A stretch of 64,000 nucleotides of DNA from Chryseobacterium camelliae (lineage in GTDB: Bacteria; Bacteroidota; Bacteroidia; Flavobacteriales; Weeksellaceae), in NCBI RefSeq assembly GCF_030818575.1, contig NZ_JAUTAL010000001.1, positions 1,364,001-1,428,000 on the forward strand, read 5' to 3'. A program made the position numbers and the translations under genes. Positions 33,502-44,400 of this stretch are shown piece after piece (position 1 is the stretch's first letter; each line of letters begins with the position of its first letter). The notes below the pieces were generated by a model that made no database searches, had not been told where the DNA came from, and saw only the letters and a program-made list of their open reading frames with translations.

Positions 33502-34956
33502 TTACTGATATCTCTGATGCTCTTTGTTCCTGGAGAACCTTTTGGTGATCGGCTTAAATAATGCTTTGTATTTTTCCGCATCGAAGAGTTGCGAATCCGT
33601 AAGCGCTTTGTAAGTCATCCACACTCCGAAAGGGAATAAAATCATATTAGGAATCCATGCCGCAAGATATGGATTGATTTTACCCGCCCACGCAACATTC
33701 TCTATACCTACATTAATGACATAAAAGATAATGAATATAACAATGGCAATAATTACCGGAAGGCCCATTCCCCCTTTCCTGATGATAGAGCCAAGGCTCG
33801 CACCAATGAGGAAGAAAATGATACAGGTAAAAGAATAGGTAACAATCCTTTGCTGGTAAATGATGACTTTGCTGAAATATTTTACATTCGGGGCTATATC
33901 ATTCACTTTATTATCCGCGGTTGTTTTAAGGTTATCCAGCCTGTTATAGGCATTATAAAGAATTTCAAGTTTCTTCTCACTCTTCACGGTATCCAGTTTC
34001 AGCTGTGCTTTAGGAGCTGCTTTAGATTTGTTCTTGTCCATATAGGTAATCACGGAGTTGGTCTGGTTCAGCACGTCACCCGTTACATTGTCAATGGACT
34101 TTATATTTTCTTTTTTGGTTTTGGCAATAGTTTCATTAAGCTGGCTGTAGCTCTGGAAACGGTAGTCATCCGTAATCTGTTCCTGCTCAATCGCTCTGCT
34201 GATGATTTCACTGATGTCAAAATGCGAGGTCAGCGTATCAAATTTAATTGCCTGGTCCGGCTGCTTCAGCCTTGCGTTTTCTCCTTTTCCGGCAAAATCG
34301 TCTTCAAACACATATCCGTTATATAACACCAGCTTCAGGAACTTTTTGTTGGCAGCAGGGACAAATTTTCCCTTTTCTGCAAGGATGGTCTGCTGGTTTT
34401 CATACGTGCTTGCCTTTCTGTGGACGAATACCCCTTCAATATTCTCCGCATTCTCCCCGTAAAGCTTGTCGAACTTCACCATATATCCTGGAATCTGGTC
34501 GATAAACTGTCCCGGGGTAAAATTCAAGGCAGGTTTTGTCTGTGCGATATTGAAGAGCATATTCCTGGCTTTCCGCTGGAAATCCGGGATAATGTTATTC
34601 GAGAAAAAGTACAGCAGGATAGAGAGGATTACGGTAACGCCCAGCAAAGGCATCATTACCCTGGTCAGGGAAATTCCTGCCGCTTTCATGGCAGCAAGCT
34701 CATACCGTTCCCCAAATTCACCGAAAGACATGATGCTCGCCAGAAGGATGGTCAAAGGAAGTACCATACTGATAACGCTGACCCCCAAATAGAACAGAAG
34801 CTTAATGATCTGCCAGTAGCTTAACCCTTTCCCCATAAACTGCCCCAGCTGCACCCAGATGATGTTTACGATAAAGATGAAAAACAGTACACTGAATATA
34901 AAGAAAAACGGTCCAAAGAAGGTTTTTATGATATATCGGTCTAGTATTTTTAACAT
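33502..34956 (-). CDS. LptF/LptG-family permease (lipopolysaccharide export)
   Basis: 484 aa. Three N-terminal membrane helices (residues about 10-35, 50-80 and 95-120) and three near the C-terminus flank a long periplasmic domain, as in the YjgP/YjgQ family. The conserved cytoplasmic piece SFGEFGERYELAAMKAAGISLTRVMMPLL, which contacts the LptB ATPase, is present. It extracts LPS from the inner membrane with LptB and LptC. F and G cannot be told apart from sequence alone. It follows a lolA-like and ftsK gene on the same strand. Confidence 0.93.
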   Translation of the reverse strand: MLKILDRYIIKTFFGPFFFIFSVLFFIFIVNIIWVQLGQFMGKGLSYWQIIKLLFYLGVSVISMVLPLTILLASIMSFGEFGERYELAAMKAAGISLTRVMMPLLGVTVILSILLYFFSNNIIPDFQRKARNMLFNIAQTKPALNFTPGQFIDQIPGYMVKFDKLYGENAENIEGVFVHRKASTYENQQTILAEKGKFVPAANKKFLKLVLYNGYVFEDDFAGKGENARLKQPDQAIKFDTLTSHFDISEIISRAIEQEQITDDYRFQSYSQLNETIAKTKKENIKSIDNVTGDVLNQTNSVITYMDKNKSKAAPKAQLKLDTVKSEKKLEILYNAYNRLDNLKTTADNKVNDIAPNVKYFSKVIIYQQRIVTYSFTCIIFFLIGASLGSIIRKGGMGLPVIIAIVIFIIFYVINVGIENVAWAGKINPYLAAWIPNMILFPFGVWMTYKALTDSQLFDAEKYKALFKPITKRFSRNKEHQRYQ

Positions 34957-34977
34957 GCGCCAAAATTAATCAAAAAA

Positions 34978-35000
34978 GCCACAAAGTGTACTTTGTGACT
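34978..35000 (-). terminator. Hairpin between lolA-like and lptF/G-like genes
   Basis: CACAAAG (34980-34986) pairs with CTTTGTG (34991-34997), with partial extension, and a T run on the minus strand. It may partly terminate transcription before the permease gene. Confidence 0.65.
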
Positions 35001-35069
35001 TTAATTTTATTATATTTTTATCAGTTTTGCAGTGAAGATACATTCGTGTACCGGCAGACTGTTCCCTGA

Positions 35070-35717
35070 TTATAGTTCCGTTACAATATAGTTTTTGTAT
35101 TTGCTTTTATCAAAGGTGAACATATCCGCATCCAGATTCTGGTTTTCTTTATAGTCTTTGATTGCAATTACTGCAACATCATTGTTGTTGCCATGCTGCT
35201 CCAGTTTTACCATCTGCTTCTTCACCGGATCTACGAAAAGATAGACATATTTGATCCCGTTGGATTTTACCGGAGTCAGCTTAATGAAATCGGTATTGAC
35301 ACCGTTAACGGATTTTCTGCCGTTATACGTAACGTTATAATCATTTCTGTAGGTGGAAAGGTAGTTGATAGGGGAGAACATGGTACTGCTTCCGTTTGGT
35401 TTGGCCACTGTAACTTCCATATCGTCCGCGTTGATGTTGTAAATTTTGCTGCCGTCAAAGATCTGTTCCGTATCCATGATCTTCAGCTTATATTTATCTC
35501 CGGATGCGTAATAAATCCCGGGTTCTGTTTTACTCACCTGGCCATTGACGCCGCTTCCAAAGGAAAATTTAAAGTAAGTATTTTTTTTAGCTTTATAATT
35601 GGCGGTTACCTCATCCAGTATTTTTTTTGCTTTGGCATCAATCTTCTGGGCATTAACAAGGGTAAGTGCTCCTAAGGCAAAACTTCCGAATATAATTTTT
35701 GAAATAAAATGTTTCAT
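35070..35717 (-). CDS. LolA-like outer membrane lipoprotein carrier
   Basis: 215 aa with signal peptide (MKHFISKIIFGSFALGALTLVNAQ). The mature protein has an open beta-barrel-like pattern typical of LolA: NTYFKFSFG, KTEPGIYYASGDKYKLKIMD, EQIFDGSKIYNINADDMEVTV, NGIKYVYLFVDPVKKQMVKLEQ. It would carry lipoproteins across the periplasm to the outer membrane. It sits between ftsK and an LptF/G-type permease gene, a familiar flavobacterial order. A separate LolB is usually missing in this phylum. Confidence 0.88.
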   Translation of the reverse strand: MKHFISKIIFGSFALGALTLVNAQKIDAKAKKILDEVTANYKAKKNTYFKFSFGSGVNGQVSKTEPGIYYASGDKYKLKIMDTEQIFDGSKIYNINADDMEVTVAKPNGSSTMFSPINYLSTYRNDYNVTYNGRKSVNGVNTDFIKLTPVKSNGIKYVYLFVDPVKKQMVKLEQHGNNNDVAVIAIKDYKENQNLDADMFTFDKSKYKNYIVTEL

Positions 35718-35779
35718 TACTTTTAACGTTTAATACTATTTAGACAAGCGGCGGATTCAAAAGTTAAATACGCTTTTTT

Positions 35780-38311
35780 TTATCTGCGCAGGTCTTCCAA
35801 AAACTGTTCCAAAGAATGAAGGTCGCTGATGATGACCTCTCTTGCTTTGGCACCATTGAAACCGCCTACGATACCGCTGGCTTCAAGCTGGTCCATAATC
35901 CTTCCCGCTCTGTTATATCCCAGCTTAAGTTGTCTCTGAAGCATAGACGTAGAACCCTGCTGCGTAGAAACGATAATCCTTGCAGCTTCTTCAAACAAAG
36001 CATCCTTTTCATTAGGGTCAAAGGCCCCTACGGAATTGGAAGAATCTTCAGAAACATATTCAGGGAGCATGAATGCTGAAGCATAACCTTTCTGTTCGCC
36101 GATATATTCTGCAACCCTTTCCACTTCCGGAGTGTCTACAAAGGCGCACTGCAACCTTAAAATTTCATTTCCGTTGAAGTAGAGCATATCTCCTTTACCG
36201 ATCAGCTGGTCTGCTCCAGGAGAATCCAGGATCGTCCTGGAATCCACACTTGAAATTACCCTGAACGCCGCTCTTGCCGGGAAGTTTGCTTTGATCATCC
36301 CGGTAATGACATTAACGGACGGTCTCTGTGTCGCTACAATCAGGTGAATACCTACCGCTCTTGCCAGCTGCGCCAGTCGTGCAATAGGGAGTTCCACTTC
36401 TTTTCCGGCGGTCATGATTAAGTCTGCAAACTCATCAACAACCAACACGATATATGGCAGGTAGCGGTGGCCGTTTTCAGGATTCAGCTTTCGTTCCGTG
36501 AATTTTTTATTGTATTCTTTCAGGTTTTTGCAGAAAGCATTCTTCAGGAGGTCGTACCGTGTATCCATCTCAATACAGAGAGAATTCAGGGTATTGATCA
36601 CCTTATTGGTGTCTGTGATGATCGCTTCATCCACATCAGGAAGCTTTGCCAGGTAATGCCGTTCTATTTTTGAGTATAAAGAAAGTTCTACTTTTTTAGG
36701 GTCTACCATGACGAATTTCAGCTCACTCGGATGCTTTTTATACAATAGGGAAGTTAGGATGGCATTGATTCCGACTGATTTCCCCTGACCCGTCGCACCC
36801 GCCATCAGAAGGTGAGGCATTTTGGCGAGGTCGGCCATGAAAATTTCGTTGGAAATCGTCTTTCCGAAAACCACCGGCAGGTCCATATCCGAATTCTGGA
36901 ATTTCTGAGATGAAATAACCGAACGCATGGATACCATGGTCGGGTTCTTCCTGGGTACCTCGATTCCTATCGTCCCTTTCCCCGGCATTGGTGCAATGAT
37001 CCTGATGCCTAGGGCAGAAAGGTTCAATGCAATATCATCCTGCAGCTTTTTGATGGCTGCTACACGGATTCCCGCTTCAGGAACAATTTCGTATAAAGTA
37101 ACGGTAGGCCCTATTGTTGCCTTGATCTCAGAGATCCCTACATTGAAGTTCTTTAAAAGCCCGACGATCTTATTTTTGTTTTCTTCGAGTTCTTCTTTAT
37201 TGATCTGGATTTCCTCGCTACCGTAATCTTTAAGCAGTTCCACCGTAGGCATCTGGAAACCTGCCAGGTCCAGTTTATGGTCGTAAAGGCCGTGCTTTTC
37301 CACCAATTCCTGGGATTTTCTATCTGAATCGTCCAGCACGTCAATAACGGGAGCTACTTCTATATTGAATTTGATCTCCTCTTTACCGGAAGATTTTGAC
37401 GGGATATCCATATCAAAAGCTTCAGCAGGAGTTGACATAGGAACGGCAGGCTTTGAACTGAAGTTCATGTCTACATTCAGTGGCTGAGAAAACGTATTCT
37501 TTTCCTGTTCAAATGACGTCTGGTTAGGCGTTTCGATAGGTGCAAGGGTAGGTGCTACAGGTACTTCAGGGAAACCTTTGGGCAATTCCACAGGTTCCTG
37601 GATCTTTTCCGGCTGAGGAATGTCGGTAACGGTTACATTCGGACCGGCTTCCTCTGCTTCTTCGATCAGATCATCATCAGCTTCAAAATTTTCCTCAGAT
37701 TTTGGAAGCATGGATTTCACTTTGCCAATGGTATTTTCATTGATATCATCCAGCCTGGATTTGATCGAACTCGGACGTAAATTGAATTCGAGGATGAAAT
37801 ACAGCAGGATGCTTGCGGCAAGCACCAGCCAAAGCCCCACAATACCGATCAATGAATTCAGTGTGTCCATGATCTGATACCCATACACGCCGCCCAGCAC
37901 ACCTTGCCCTTTGGTGATAGCTCCAAAAAAAACAGGCAGCCAGCAGATGAAAAACAGGGAATGTCCTACTGTTTTCCATGGCTTGAACATTTTTTTCTTC
38001 AGAATGATCAGCCCGAAAACCAGAAACAGGAATGCGATGATGAAGGAGGCCACGCCAATGCTTTCAAAAATAAAAAGATTGCCCAGCCAGTCCCCGACTT
38101 TCCCAAAGACGTTGGAGGATTGTATGCTTTTGTCCAGCATTGTTCCGGCCTGGCTCTGGTCTGCCTTCCAGTTCATCAGGTAGGAGACAAAAGAAAATGT
38201 GAGGACAATAGAGAAAAGAATAAACATAAGCCCGAAAAAAATTCGGGGTTTAGATAAAATTCTGCCCTTTTCAGGTGCTATGGTCTGTTTAGGTTGTGTC
38301 TTTTTATTCAT
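35780..38311 (-). CDS. ftsK: DNA translocase FtsK
   Basis: 843 aa from the ATG at 38311 (MNKKTQPK); the frame extends 20 codons upstream without a reason to start there. Four or five membrane helices fill residues about 25-180, then an acidic/Pro-rich linker to about 310. The motor domain has Walker A GATGQGKS at 505-512 and Walker B VLVVDEFADL, and the C-terminal gamma winged helix (STSMLQRQLKLGYNRAGRIMDQLEASGIVG) reads DNA polarity. It pumps chromosome ends through the septum and supports dimer resolution. Confidence 0.97.
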   Translation of the reverse strand: MNKKTQPKQTIAPEKGRILSKPRIFFGLMFILFSIVLTFSFVSYLMNWKADQSQAGTMLDKSIQSSNVFGKVGDWLGNLFIFESIGVASFIIAFLFLVFGLIILKKKMFKPWKTVGHSLFFICWLPVFFGAITKGQGVLGGVYGYQIMDTLNSLIGIVGLWLVLAASILLYFILEFNLRPSSIKSRLDDINENTIGKVKSMLPKSEENFEADDDLIEEAEEAGPNVTVTDIPQPEKIQEPVELPKGFPEVPVAPTLAPIETPNQTSFEQEKNTFSQPLNVDMNFSSKPAVPMSTPAEAFDMDIPSKSSGKEEIKFNIEVAPVIDVLDDSDRKSQELVEKHGLYDHKLDLAGFQMPTVELLKDYGSEEIQINKEELEENKNKIVGLLKNFNVGISEIKATIGPTVTLYEIVPEAGIRVAAIKKLQDDIALNLSALGIRIIAPMPGKGTIGIEVPRKNPTMVSMRSVISSQKFQNSDMDLPVVFGKTISNEIFMADLAKMPHLLMAGATGQGKSVGINAILTSLLYKKHPSELKFVMVDPKKVELSLYSKIERHYLAKLPDVDEAIITDTNKVINTLNSLCIEMDTRYDLLKNAFCKNLKEYNKKFTERKLNPENGHRYLPYIVLVVDEFADLIMTAGKEVELPIARLAQLARAVGIHLIVATQRPSVNVITGMIKANFPARAAFRVISSVDSRTILDSPGADQLIGKGDMLYFNGNEILRLQCAFVDTPEVERVAEYIGEQKGYASAFMLPEYVSEDSSNSVGAFDPNEKDALFEEAARIIVSTQQGSTSMLQRQLKLGYNRAGRIMDQLEASGIVGGFNGAKAREVIISDLHSLEQFLEDLRR

Positions 38312-38537
38312 AATATGGGTGTTGGCAAATTTAGCATTTTTTGAATATTGAAAGCATCTTTTTTCATGCAAAAAATAACAGAAAAGCAGGCTGACCGGAG
38401 TTGTTTGACAATTTCGCGATCAATATTCAGATAGACGGCCTGAAATGCATGCCAATTTTGCTGAAAGATCATGAATCATTATATAGAAGAGTGCTGTTTT
38501 TCATCTTCTGATTAATGATAAGAGAAGTGTAATTTTT

Positions 38538-38545
38538 TATTTTTG
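38538..38545 (+). promoter_or_regulatory. Promoter -7 box of the Crp/Fnr regulator
   Basis: TATTTTTG, perfect TAnnTTTG. It overlaps a GTG at 38545, which therefore cannot be the start codon. Confidence 0.65.
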
Positions 38546-38589
38546 TGATTAAAATTTATTGGGTAAGCAGCGGTACAATAAAAGATACA

Positions 38590-39165
38590 ATGGACGGAGA
38601 ATATATCATGATGCTACAGAAAGGCCTCTCTATGCCTGAAGAAAAAGCGATGGAACTGGCGGCAGCGGGAGCTGTAATTACTTTGAAAAAGAGTGAAGCA
38701 TGGATTTCTCAAGGAGATCCGGCAGATCATCTGGCTTTGATTATCCAAGGTGCCATGAGATCTTACATCATAACTGAAAAAGGAGAAGAGATGAATATGT
38801 TGCTATTGGTTAGCCGTGATTTTACCGGCGATTACGAGGGATTTATTACCAGCGGGAAAGCTGGATTTCATATCAGGGCCTTGATCAATACGGAGCTATT
38901 TGTAATATCCAGATCGGCTATTGATGCACTTGAGAAGGCCGATGTTTTCTGGACGCGCTTCAAAACCACAATGTCAGACTATGCATTTATAGAAGCAAAA
39001 AGAAGAATTGAAGACCTATTGCTCCATACACCGGAACAACGCTATTTAAACCTGTTGGGTAAATCCAGAGAAATCTTACAGAAAATCCCACAAAAATATA
39101 TTTCAACCTATCTTGGCATCACTCCACAATCCCTGAGTCGCATCAGAAAAAGAATTTCGAAATAA
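38590..39165 (+). CDS. Crp/Fnr-family transcriptional regulator
   Basis: 191 aa. The cyclic-nucleotide-binding-like beta-roll covers about residues 10-115 (AWISQGDPADHLALIIQGAMRSYIITEKGEEMNMLLL) but lacks the RxS cAMP pocket. The HTH is at the end: KISTYLGITPQSLSRIRKRISK. It has no Fe-S Cys cluster. Such proteins in flavobacteria often sit beside the gene they control. Here the neighbour is a decayed oxidoreductase start at 39235. The ATG at 38590 is taken because the promoter box covers the earlier GTG. Confidence 0.85.
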   Translation: MDGEYIMMLQKGLSMPEEKAMELAAAGAVITLKKSEAWISQGDPADHLALIIQGAMRSYIITEKGEEMNMLLLVSRDFTGDYEGFITSGKAGFHIRALINTELFVISRSAIDALEKADVFWTRFKTTMSDYAFIEAKRRIEDLLLHTPEQRYLNLLGKSREILQKIPQKYISTYLGITPQSLSRIRKRISK

Positions 39166-39209
39166 GCATTTATAAACTTAAGTTAATTTTTTTTATGCCT
39201 TGTTGCATT

Positions 39210-39217
39210 TATCTTTG
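39210..39217 (+). promoter_or_regulatory. Promoter -7 box before the oxidoreductase remnant
   Basis: TATCTTTG, perfect TAnnTTTG, 17 bases before the ATG at 39235. The promoter seems to have outlived its gene. Confidence 0.5.
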
Positions 39218-39234
39218 TTTGGTAAAATTAAAAG

Positions 39235-39306
39235 ATGGACGTAGCAATTGTAGGAGCAGAAATCGGGACTTATATTATAAAGATGCACCGAAAGAAAAAA
39301 TCATAA
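39235..39306 (+). pseudogene. Remnant of an FAD-dependent oxidoreductase N-terminus
   Basis: The 23 residues MDVAIVGAEIGTYIIKMHRK line up with the Rossmann start of flavin monooxygenases (VAIVGAGIGGL...L-HRKG), with two of the conserved glycines changed (E and T). A TAA follows and no continuation in any frame shows further FAD motifs before 39766. The intact promoter and a following terminator palindrome suggest a gene lost by internal deletion. The family call rests on a very short match. Confidence 0.4.
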
Positions 39307-39766
39307 TCATGCTGATTTATTTCATTTTACCATAGGTGATTTAAACTGTTTCTTTATATACGGCTGGTCTGAGGTAAGTTTAACAGGGAAAAGAAATCAT
39401 GCCGGACCTGTCATTACAGTAATGATAGGAGTGATTGCACAGATTTACAAGATGATCCGGGCTGTCTTAAAACACAAAATCTATTATATGCCCGCCATAT
39501 ACGAACAGATCTTCGGTGCTCTCATGATGAGCAATGATGGCCTTCAGGCAGTCTGTCTTCGTGGACCGGGCAAACAGCAGGATCATCCTTTACACGAAAT
39601 CTGTTTTATCATCTGTATGCTGTTCAACAGGTACAATGGCATCTTGATTAGACTTGATGAAGCTGAGTTAAATTTGCCTCATTATTTTTCATGCCAGTGG
39701 AGACATCTTCAATTCAATCGGACGGATGCATAAAATGTTTCATTTTTGTATCCGTTTTATTTTTTG
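39307..39766. other. Probable decayed region without a recognisable gene
   Basis: One plus-strand frame (39422-39733, 103 codons) is open and extends upstream in the same frame without a start. It has an unusual mixture of Cys, His and Met and no domain I recognise. I take it as non-coding remnant sequence between the oxidoreductase start and the terminator at 39767. Confidence 0.4.
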
Positions 39767-39798
39767 AAACCAGCAACTTTGATCAAAGTTGCTGGTTT
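39767..39798. terminator. Perfect 32-bp palindrome, terminator-like
   Basis: 39767-39782 is the exact reverse complement of 39783-39798 (AAACCAGCAACTTTGA and its mirror). T-rich sequence flanks both sides, so it can act in either direction. Confidence 0.75.
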
Positions 39799-39916
39799 AT
39801 TTCTTGGTATATGTTTATCCTTATATTTTAAGAATAAAGAATTTCCTTTGTAATCCTGCTGCGTTTTTTGTCCATACATCACCAACCTGTAAAATGTTTC
39901 ATCCGGATTTAATCTT

Positions 39917-40432
39917 TTAATCAAGCTTCATCTCAAAAAGGCATACTGTAGCATTATCATAATGGGCCGGAAGCCCCTCAGTGTTCTTCAGCGTTGAAAG
40001 CCCGAGGAATTTGAATCCGCATTTCTCGTAATAACTGATCAGCCCTTTATTTTCTCCAACAGTATCCATCCTGATGAATTTCTTTCTGTTCAGGACTGCA
40101 TAATCTTTGGCCCAGCGTACGATTCCGGCTACCAGGTTCTGACCGCGAAAATCAGGATCAGTTGCAATCCGGTGGATGTACAGCGCCGGATCTTCATTCT
40201 TTTCTTCCCAGATTAGTGGATCGCTGAACGTTGTGGCCCACACACAGGCAATCTTTCCATCTATCTCAATCTTCCACTGGCGGTTTTCAAGGATTTCATC
40301 AAGGACCATCCGGCGGTCGAATTCCGGCCAGTGTACGGCAGATTTCGCCTTCTGGAAATCTGTTGCGATGCGGTAGAGTCTGAAGATTTCATCAATATCT
40401 TCTGTTGTGCTGTTGTTTATTTCTGTTGTCAT
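39917..40432 (-). CDS. GNAT-family N-acetyltransferase
   Basis: 171 aa from the ATG at 40432, 25 bases behind the stop of the metallo-hydrolase gene. The earlier codons of the frame overlap that gene. The acetyl-CoA loop is recognisable as IHRIATDPDFRGQNLVAGIVRWA (R-x2-Gly/Gln form), followed by MDTVGENKGLISYYEKCGFKFLG. The acceptor substrate is unknown. It probably shares a transcript with the upstream metallo-hydrolase. Confidence 0.88.
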   Translation of the reverse strand: MTTEINNSTTEDIDEIFRLYRIATDFQKAKSAVHWPEFDRRMVLDEILENRQWKIEIDGKIACVWATTFSDPLIWEEKNEDPALYIHRIATDPDFRGQNLVAGIVRWAKDYAVLNRKKFIRMDTVGENKGLISYYEKCGFKFLGLSTLKNTEGLPAHYDNATVCLFEMKLD

Positions 40433-40457
40433 GTAAGTGTTTGTGTTTTTTGATTGA

Positions 40458-41216
40458 TCATATGTACTTTTCAAATTCATTGATGTCGTGGTAGCCGAAG
40501 ACTTCAATTTCCGGATGCAGAGTAATGAGTTTACGGATCTTATCTAAGGTAAGTTTGCGTAAATAGTTGTCATCGGCACGCGCTTCTGCTAATTCATTAA
40601 CCGGATGGTCTGGATGATCCAGCTCTTCCCGGAGATAATAGGCGTCAGCTGTATAGAGGATCCACTGTCCGTTTGCCTTTATGGCGACTCCGCAATGGCC
40701 CAGGGTATGTCCGAACATAGGAATCAGGAATACCTCTGTGTCGATAGCAACAGATACTTTTCTCGCTTCAAAACCGAACCATTGCGTATCTGATGTTCCG
40801 TATGTTTTTATGAATGGATTGTGGGATAAAGATGTCTTTAAATAGCGGGGATTTCCGGAGAGATAGTAATCATATTCCTCTTTGCCCACATGTACGGTAG
40901 CATTGGGGAAATCTGCCAGCCCGCCGGTATGGTCATTGTCCAGGTGCGAAATGATACAGTCACTTACATCATCAGGATTAAAGCCTAAATGTTCCATCTG
41001 CCTGATAGCCGTTTGTTTTTCATCGAACCGGTATCCAACCATTTCAATCAGCTCTTTGCCTATTCTTTCTTCAGCATGTCTTATATCTGCTAGACCAATG
41101 CCCGTATCAACCAATACTAACCGGTTACCTTCACGGATCAGCAGGCAGTGCCCGCAGACATTTTCGCGGTAAGGGGATACAATCCTAACGCAATTCAGGT
41201 GAAATAATTCTGCCAT
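40458..41216 (-). CDS. Metallo-beta-lactamase-fold hydrolase (lactonase-like)
   Basis: 252 aa. The metal site reads SHLDNDHTGGL (H-x-D-x-D-H, where many relatives have HxHxDH) at about 91-96, then a later His in MFGHTLGHCGV, an Asp in LYTADAYY and a final His in VFGYHDINEFE. This layout fits the AHL-lactonase/AttM-type branch, but the substrate is not shown by the motifs. It heads a two-gene unit with the GNAT gene. Confidence 0.87.
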   Translation of the reverse strand: MAELFHLNCVRIVSPYRENVCGHCLLIREGNRLVLVDTGIGLADIRHAEERIGKELIEMVGYRFDEKQTAIRQMEHLGFNPDDVSDCIISHLDNDHTGGLADFPNATVHVGKEEYDYYLSGNPRYLKTSLSHNPFIKTYGTSDTQWFGFEARKVSVAIDTEVFLIPMFGHTLGHCGVAIKANGQWILYTADAYYLREELDHPDHPVNELAEARADDNYLRKLTLDKIRKLITLHPEIEVFGYHDINEFEKYI

Positions 41217-41447
41217 TATATGTGTAAATAATAATCATAAAAATAACTGTTTTTTTTCAGATATAAAAAGGTATAAGGCTGTTTTTCTGGTGATGACTAT
41301 TATAATAATGACTGTTTTATATAGTGTATTCTTTAGCCTGGGAAAAAAGTTTAAAAAACACTATTAAGAATGATTCAAAATAAGGAGTTATGCCTTCTGA
41401 AGTGACAAATAACAGGTTTTTTTATCCCTTCATTGATTAATCATCCT

Positions 41448-41455
41448 TATTTTTG
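41448..41455 (+). promoter_or_regulatory. Promoter -7 box of ccsBA
   Basis: TATTTTTG, perfect TAnnTTTG, 19 bases before the ATG at 41475. It excludes the Met codons at 41433 and 41457. Confidence 0.65.
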
Positions 41456-41474
41456 CATGTCAAGTAAAAAGTAC

Positions 41475-44400
41475 ATGAAAAAACTTCAGGATATTCTAAT
41501 TTCTACCAGGACAATGGCGGTATTGTTGCTGGTGTATGCATTTGCGATGGCCTATGCAACATTCCTAGAAAACGACTATGGAACGCCTACGGCAAAGGCC
41601 CTTATTTACGAAGCGAAATGGTTCGAACTGATCATGGTTCTGCTGATTCTCAACTTTGTGGGCAACATCGCAAGATACAGACTGTGGAAAAGGGAGAAAT
41701 GGCCGGTACTGGTGTTTCACCTTGCCTTTATTCTTATTTTCATCGGGGGTGCCATTACAAGGTACATCAGCTTTGAAGGAACCATGCACATCCGTGAAGG
41801 CGAAACTTCCAATGAAATCGTTACTGACAAAAATTTCTTTAAAATCAAGATCGAAGAAAACGGCGAAGCACTGGATTACAAGGATATTCCTTACCTGATG
41901 TCCCCGCTGCACAAAGATTTCAATGCAGTCTATGAATACCACGGAAAGAAAATTAAAATAGCAGCCAAAGAATACATCCAGCGTAAAAAAGACAGCCTGG
42001 TTGCAGATCCCAACGGTTCAGAATACCTGCAGCTGGTTTCTACAGGGCAGACAGGAAGACAGAATATTTACATCAAGCCGGGCGAAGCGAAATCCATCAA
42101 CGGGACATTAGTCACTTTTAACAGGGCTATTGACGGTGCCGTAGAATTCCGCAATGATAACGGAAAACTATACATCAAAACTCCTGTGGACGCCAGTTAT
42201 ATGACCATGGCAACACAGGCCACCGGCAACACAAAGAAGGATGAATTCCAACCGTTGGCACTGAGGAGCCTCTACAGTATCAACGAGCTAAAACTCGTAG
42301 TTCCGGAAGGACTGAAAAAAGGCAGACTCATGGCTTATGAAGGAGACCGTAAAAAAGATATGAGTGTTCCGGATATGCTTACCATCGAAATACAGGGACC
42401 TAAAACCAAGCAGCTGGTAGACCTTTCCGTAGAAAAAGGCAATCCCAATGCTTATAAGCAGGTTGCTATAGACGGTATGAACATTATGGTGGGATTCGGA
42501 CCTAAAATCTATAATACCCCTTTTGCCCTGAAGCTGGATGACTTCATTATGGAAACCTATCCGGGAAGTTCTTCACCCAGCGCTTACGAAAGCCATGTAG
42601 AGATTATTGATGAAGGTAAACAGACTCCTTATAAAATTTATATGAACCACGTCTTAAACCATAAAGGCTACCGTTTTTTCCAGTCAAGCTTCGATCAGGA
42701 CAGAATGGGAACTGTGCTTTCGGTTAACCATGATTTCTGGGGAACACTTATTTCATATATCGGATATGCATTTTTATTCATCGGAATGTTTGTGATCTTC
42801 TTCTGGAAAGGCACGCATTTCTGGAAGCTGAATAAGATACTTTCTGATGTCAATAAGAAAAAAACAGCATTAGTGGTCCTTCTTTTGTTAAGCTTCGGAC
42901 TGAACGCACAGAAAATTGAAACCCACGGCACCACAGACGGCAGCCGTGAGCACATCCATGTGGAGGGGGAAGAGCACAACCATGCAGCCTCACCGGATAT
43001 CGCCCCGAAACAGAATTCCCTGGCAGCCCCTCTTACTAAAATGAGGTCTATTTCACCTGATGAAATCATTGCGAGAAACAGGATCAGTAAAGAGCATGCG
43101 GACAAATTCGGGTATCTTCTGGTACAGAATTATGAAGGAAGAATTGTCCCGATCAATACCGAAGCCCTGGATGTTTTAAGAAAGCTGTATAAAAAAGATG
43201 AATTCAAAGGAACGGACGGGAAATACCTTACCGCCAATCAATGGTTCCTTTCAGTTAATACCGATACTCCTAGCTGGACCATGGTTCCGGTGATCAAAGT
43301 GGGTTCCAAAGGCGGTGATGAATTAAAAAATAAAACCAAAGCCAACGATGATGGCTATACGTCGCTAATGAATCTTTTCCCGGCCGATGCCAACGGAAAC
43401 ATGACCTATATCCTGGAACATGACTACAATACTGCATTCCGTAAAAAGCCGGCTGAGCAGACGAATTATGATAAAGAAGTAATTGCCGTAAATGAAAGGG
43501 TTCAGATCTTCAATGAATTTTTCAGCGGACAGTTCATGAGGATTGTACCGGTAAAAAATGATGCGAACCATACCTGGCACTCCTGGCTGGACCAGAAATT
43601 TGAACCGGATATGGAATCCCAGAAAGTAATGGGGCCGTATTTCGCAGAGGTACTGGCTGCAGAGCAGACCGGAAACTGGAGCAAAGCAGACAAAGAACTG
43701 GAGAAACTTTCAGAGTACCAGCAGAAATGGGGCAAAAGCGTAGTGCCTTCCAAATCAAAAGTAGATCTGGAAGTCTTTATGAATACATTGAATATCAACT
43801 TCAAACTTCTGATATTTTATACATTAATCGGTGGTCTGTTGCTGATCATCGGTTTCGTTGAACTCTTCAAACCTAACAAGGTCTTAAACAAGATCATTAA
43901 GGTAATTATTGCTTTGGGAATCGTAGGATATGCCTGCCACTTCCTTGGCCTGGTAGCCAGATGGTATATTTCCGGGCACGCTCCATGGAGTAACGGTTAT
44001 GAAGCCATTATTTTCATCTCCTGGGTGGGGATTACTGCCGGATTGCTGTTGTACAGAAATTCCAATGCCTTGATTCCGGCAGCCGGATTTATGGTAGCGG
44101 TTATTATGATGGGATTTGCGCACGGAGGTTCAGCACTGGATCCGCAGATCACACCGCTGGTACCTGTCCTGAAATCGTACTGGCTGATTGTTCACGTAGC
44201 GATCATCACCTCAAGTTACGGCTTCTTCGCACTCTCTATGATTATTGCTGTTATCAGTCTGGTATTTTATATTATATCCAATAAGCAGACTTACAGCCTA
44301 CATCATGATACCACTTTAAAAGAGCTGGCGATTGTTTCTGAGATGTCCCTGACGATCGGTTTGTTTGCATTAACCGTAGGAAACTTCCTGGGAGGGATCT

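Noticed and set aside
39422..39733. A 103-codon open frame on the plus strand
   Set aside because: No start signal, odd composition and no domain; it lies in decayed sequence between a promoter remnant and a terminator.
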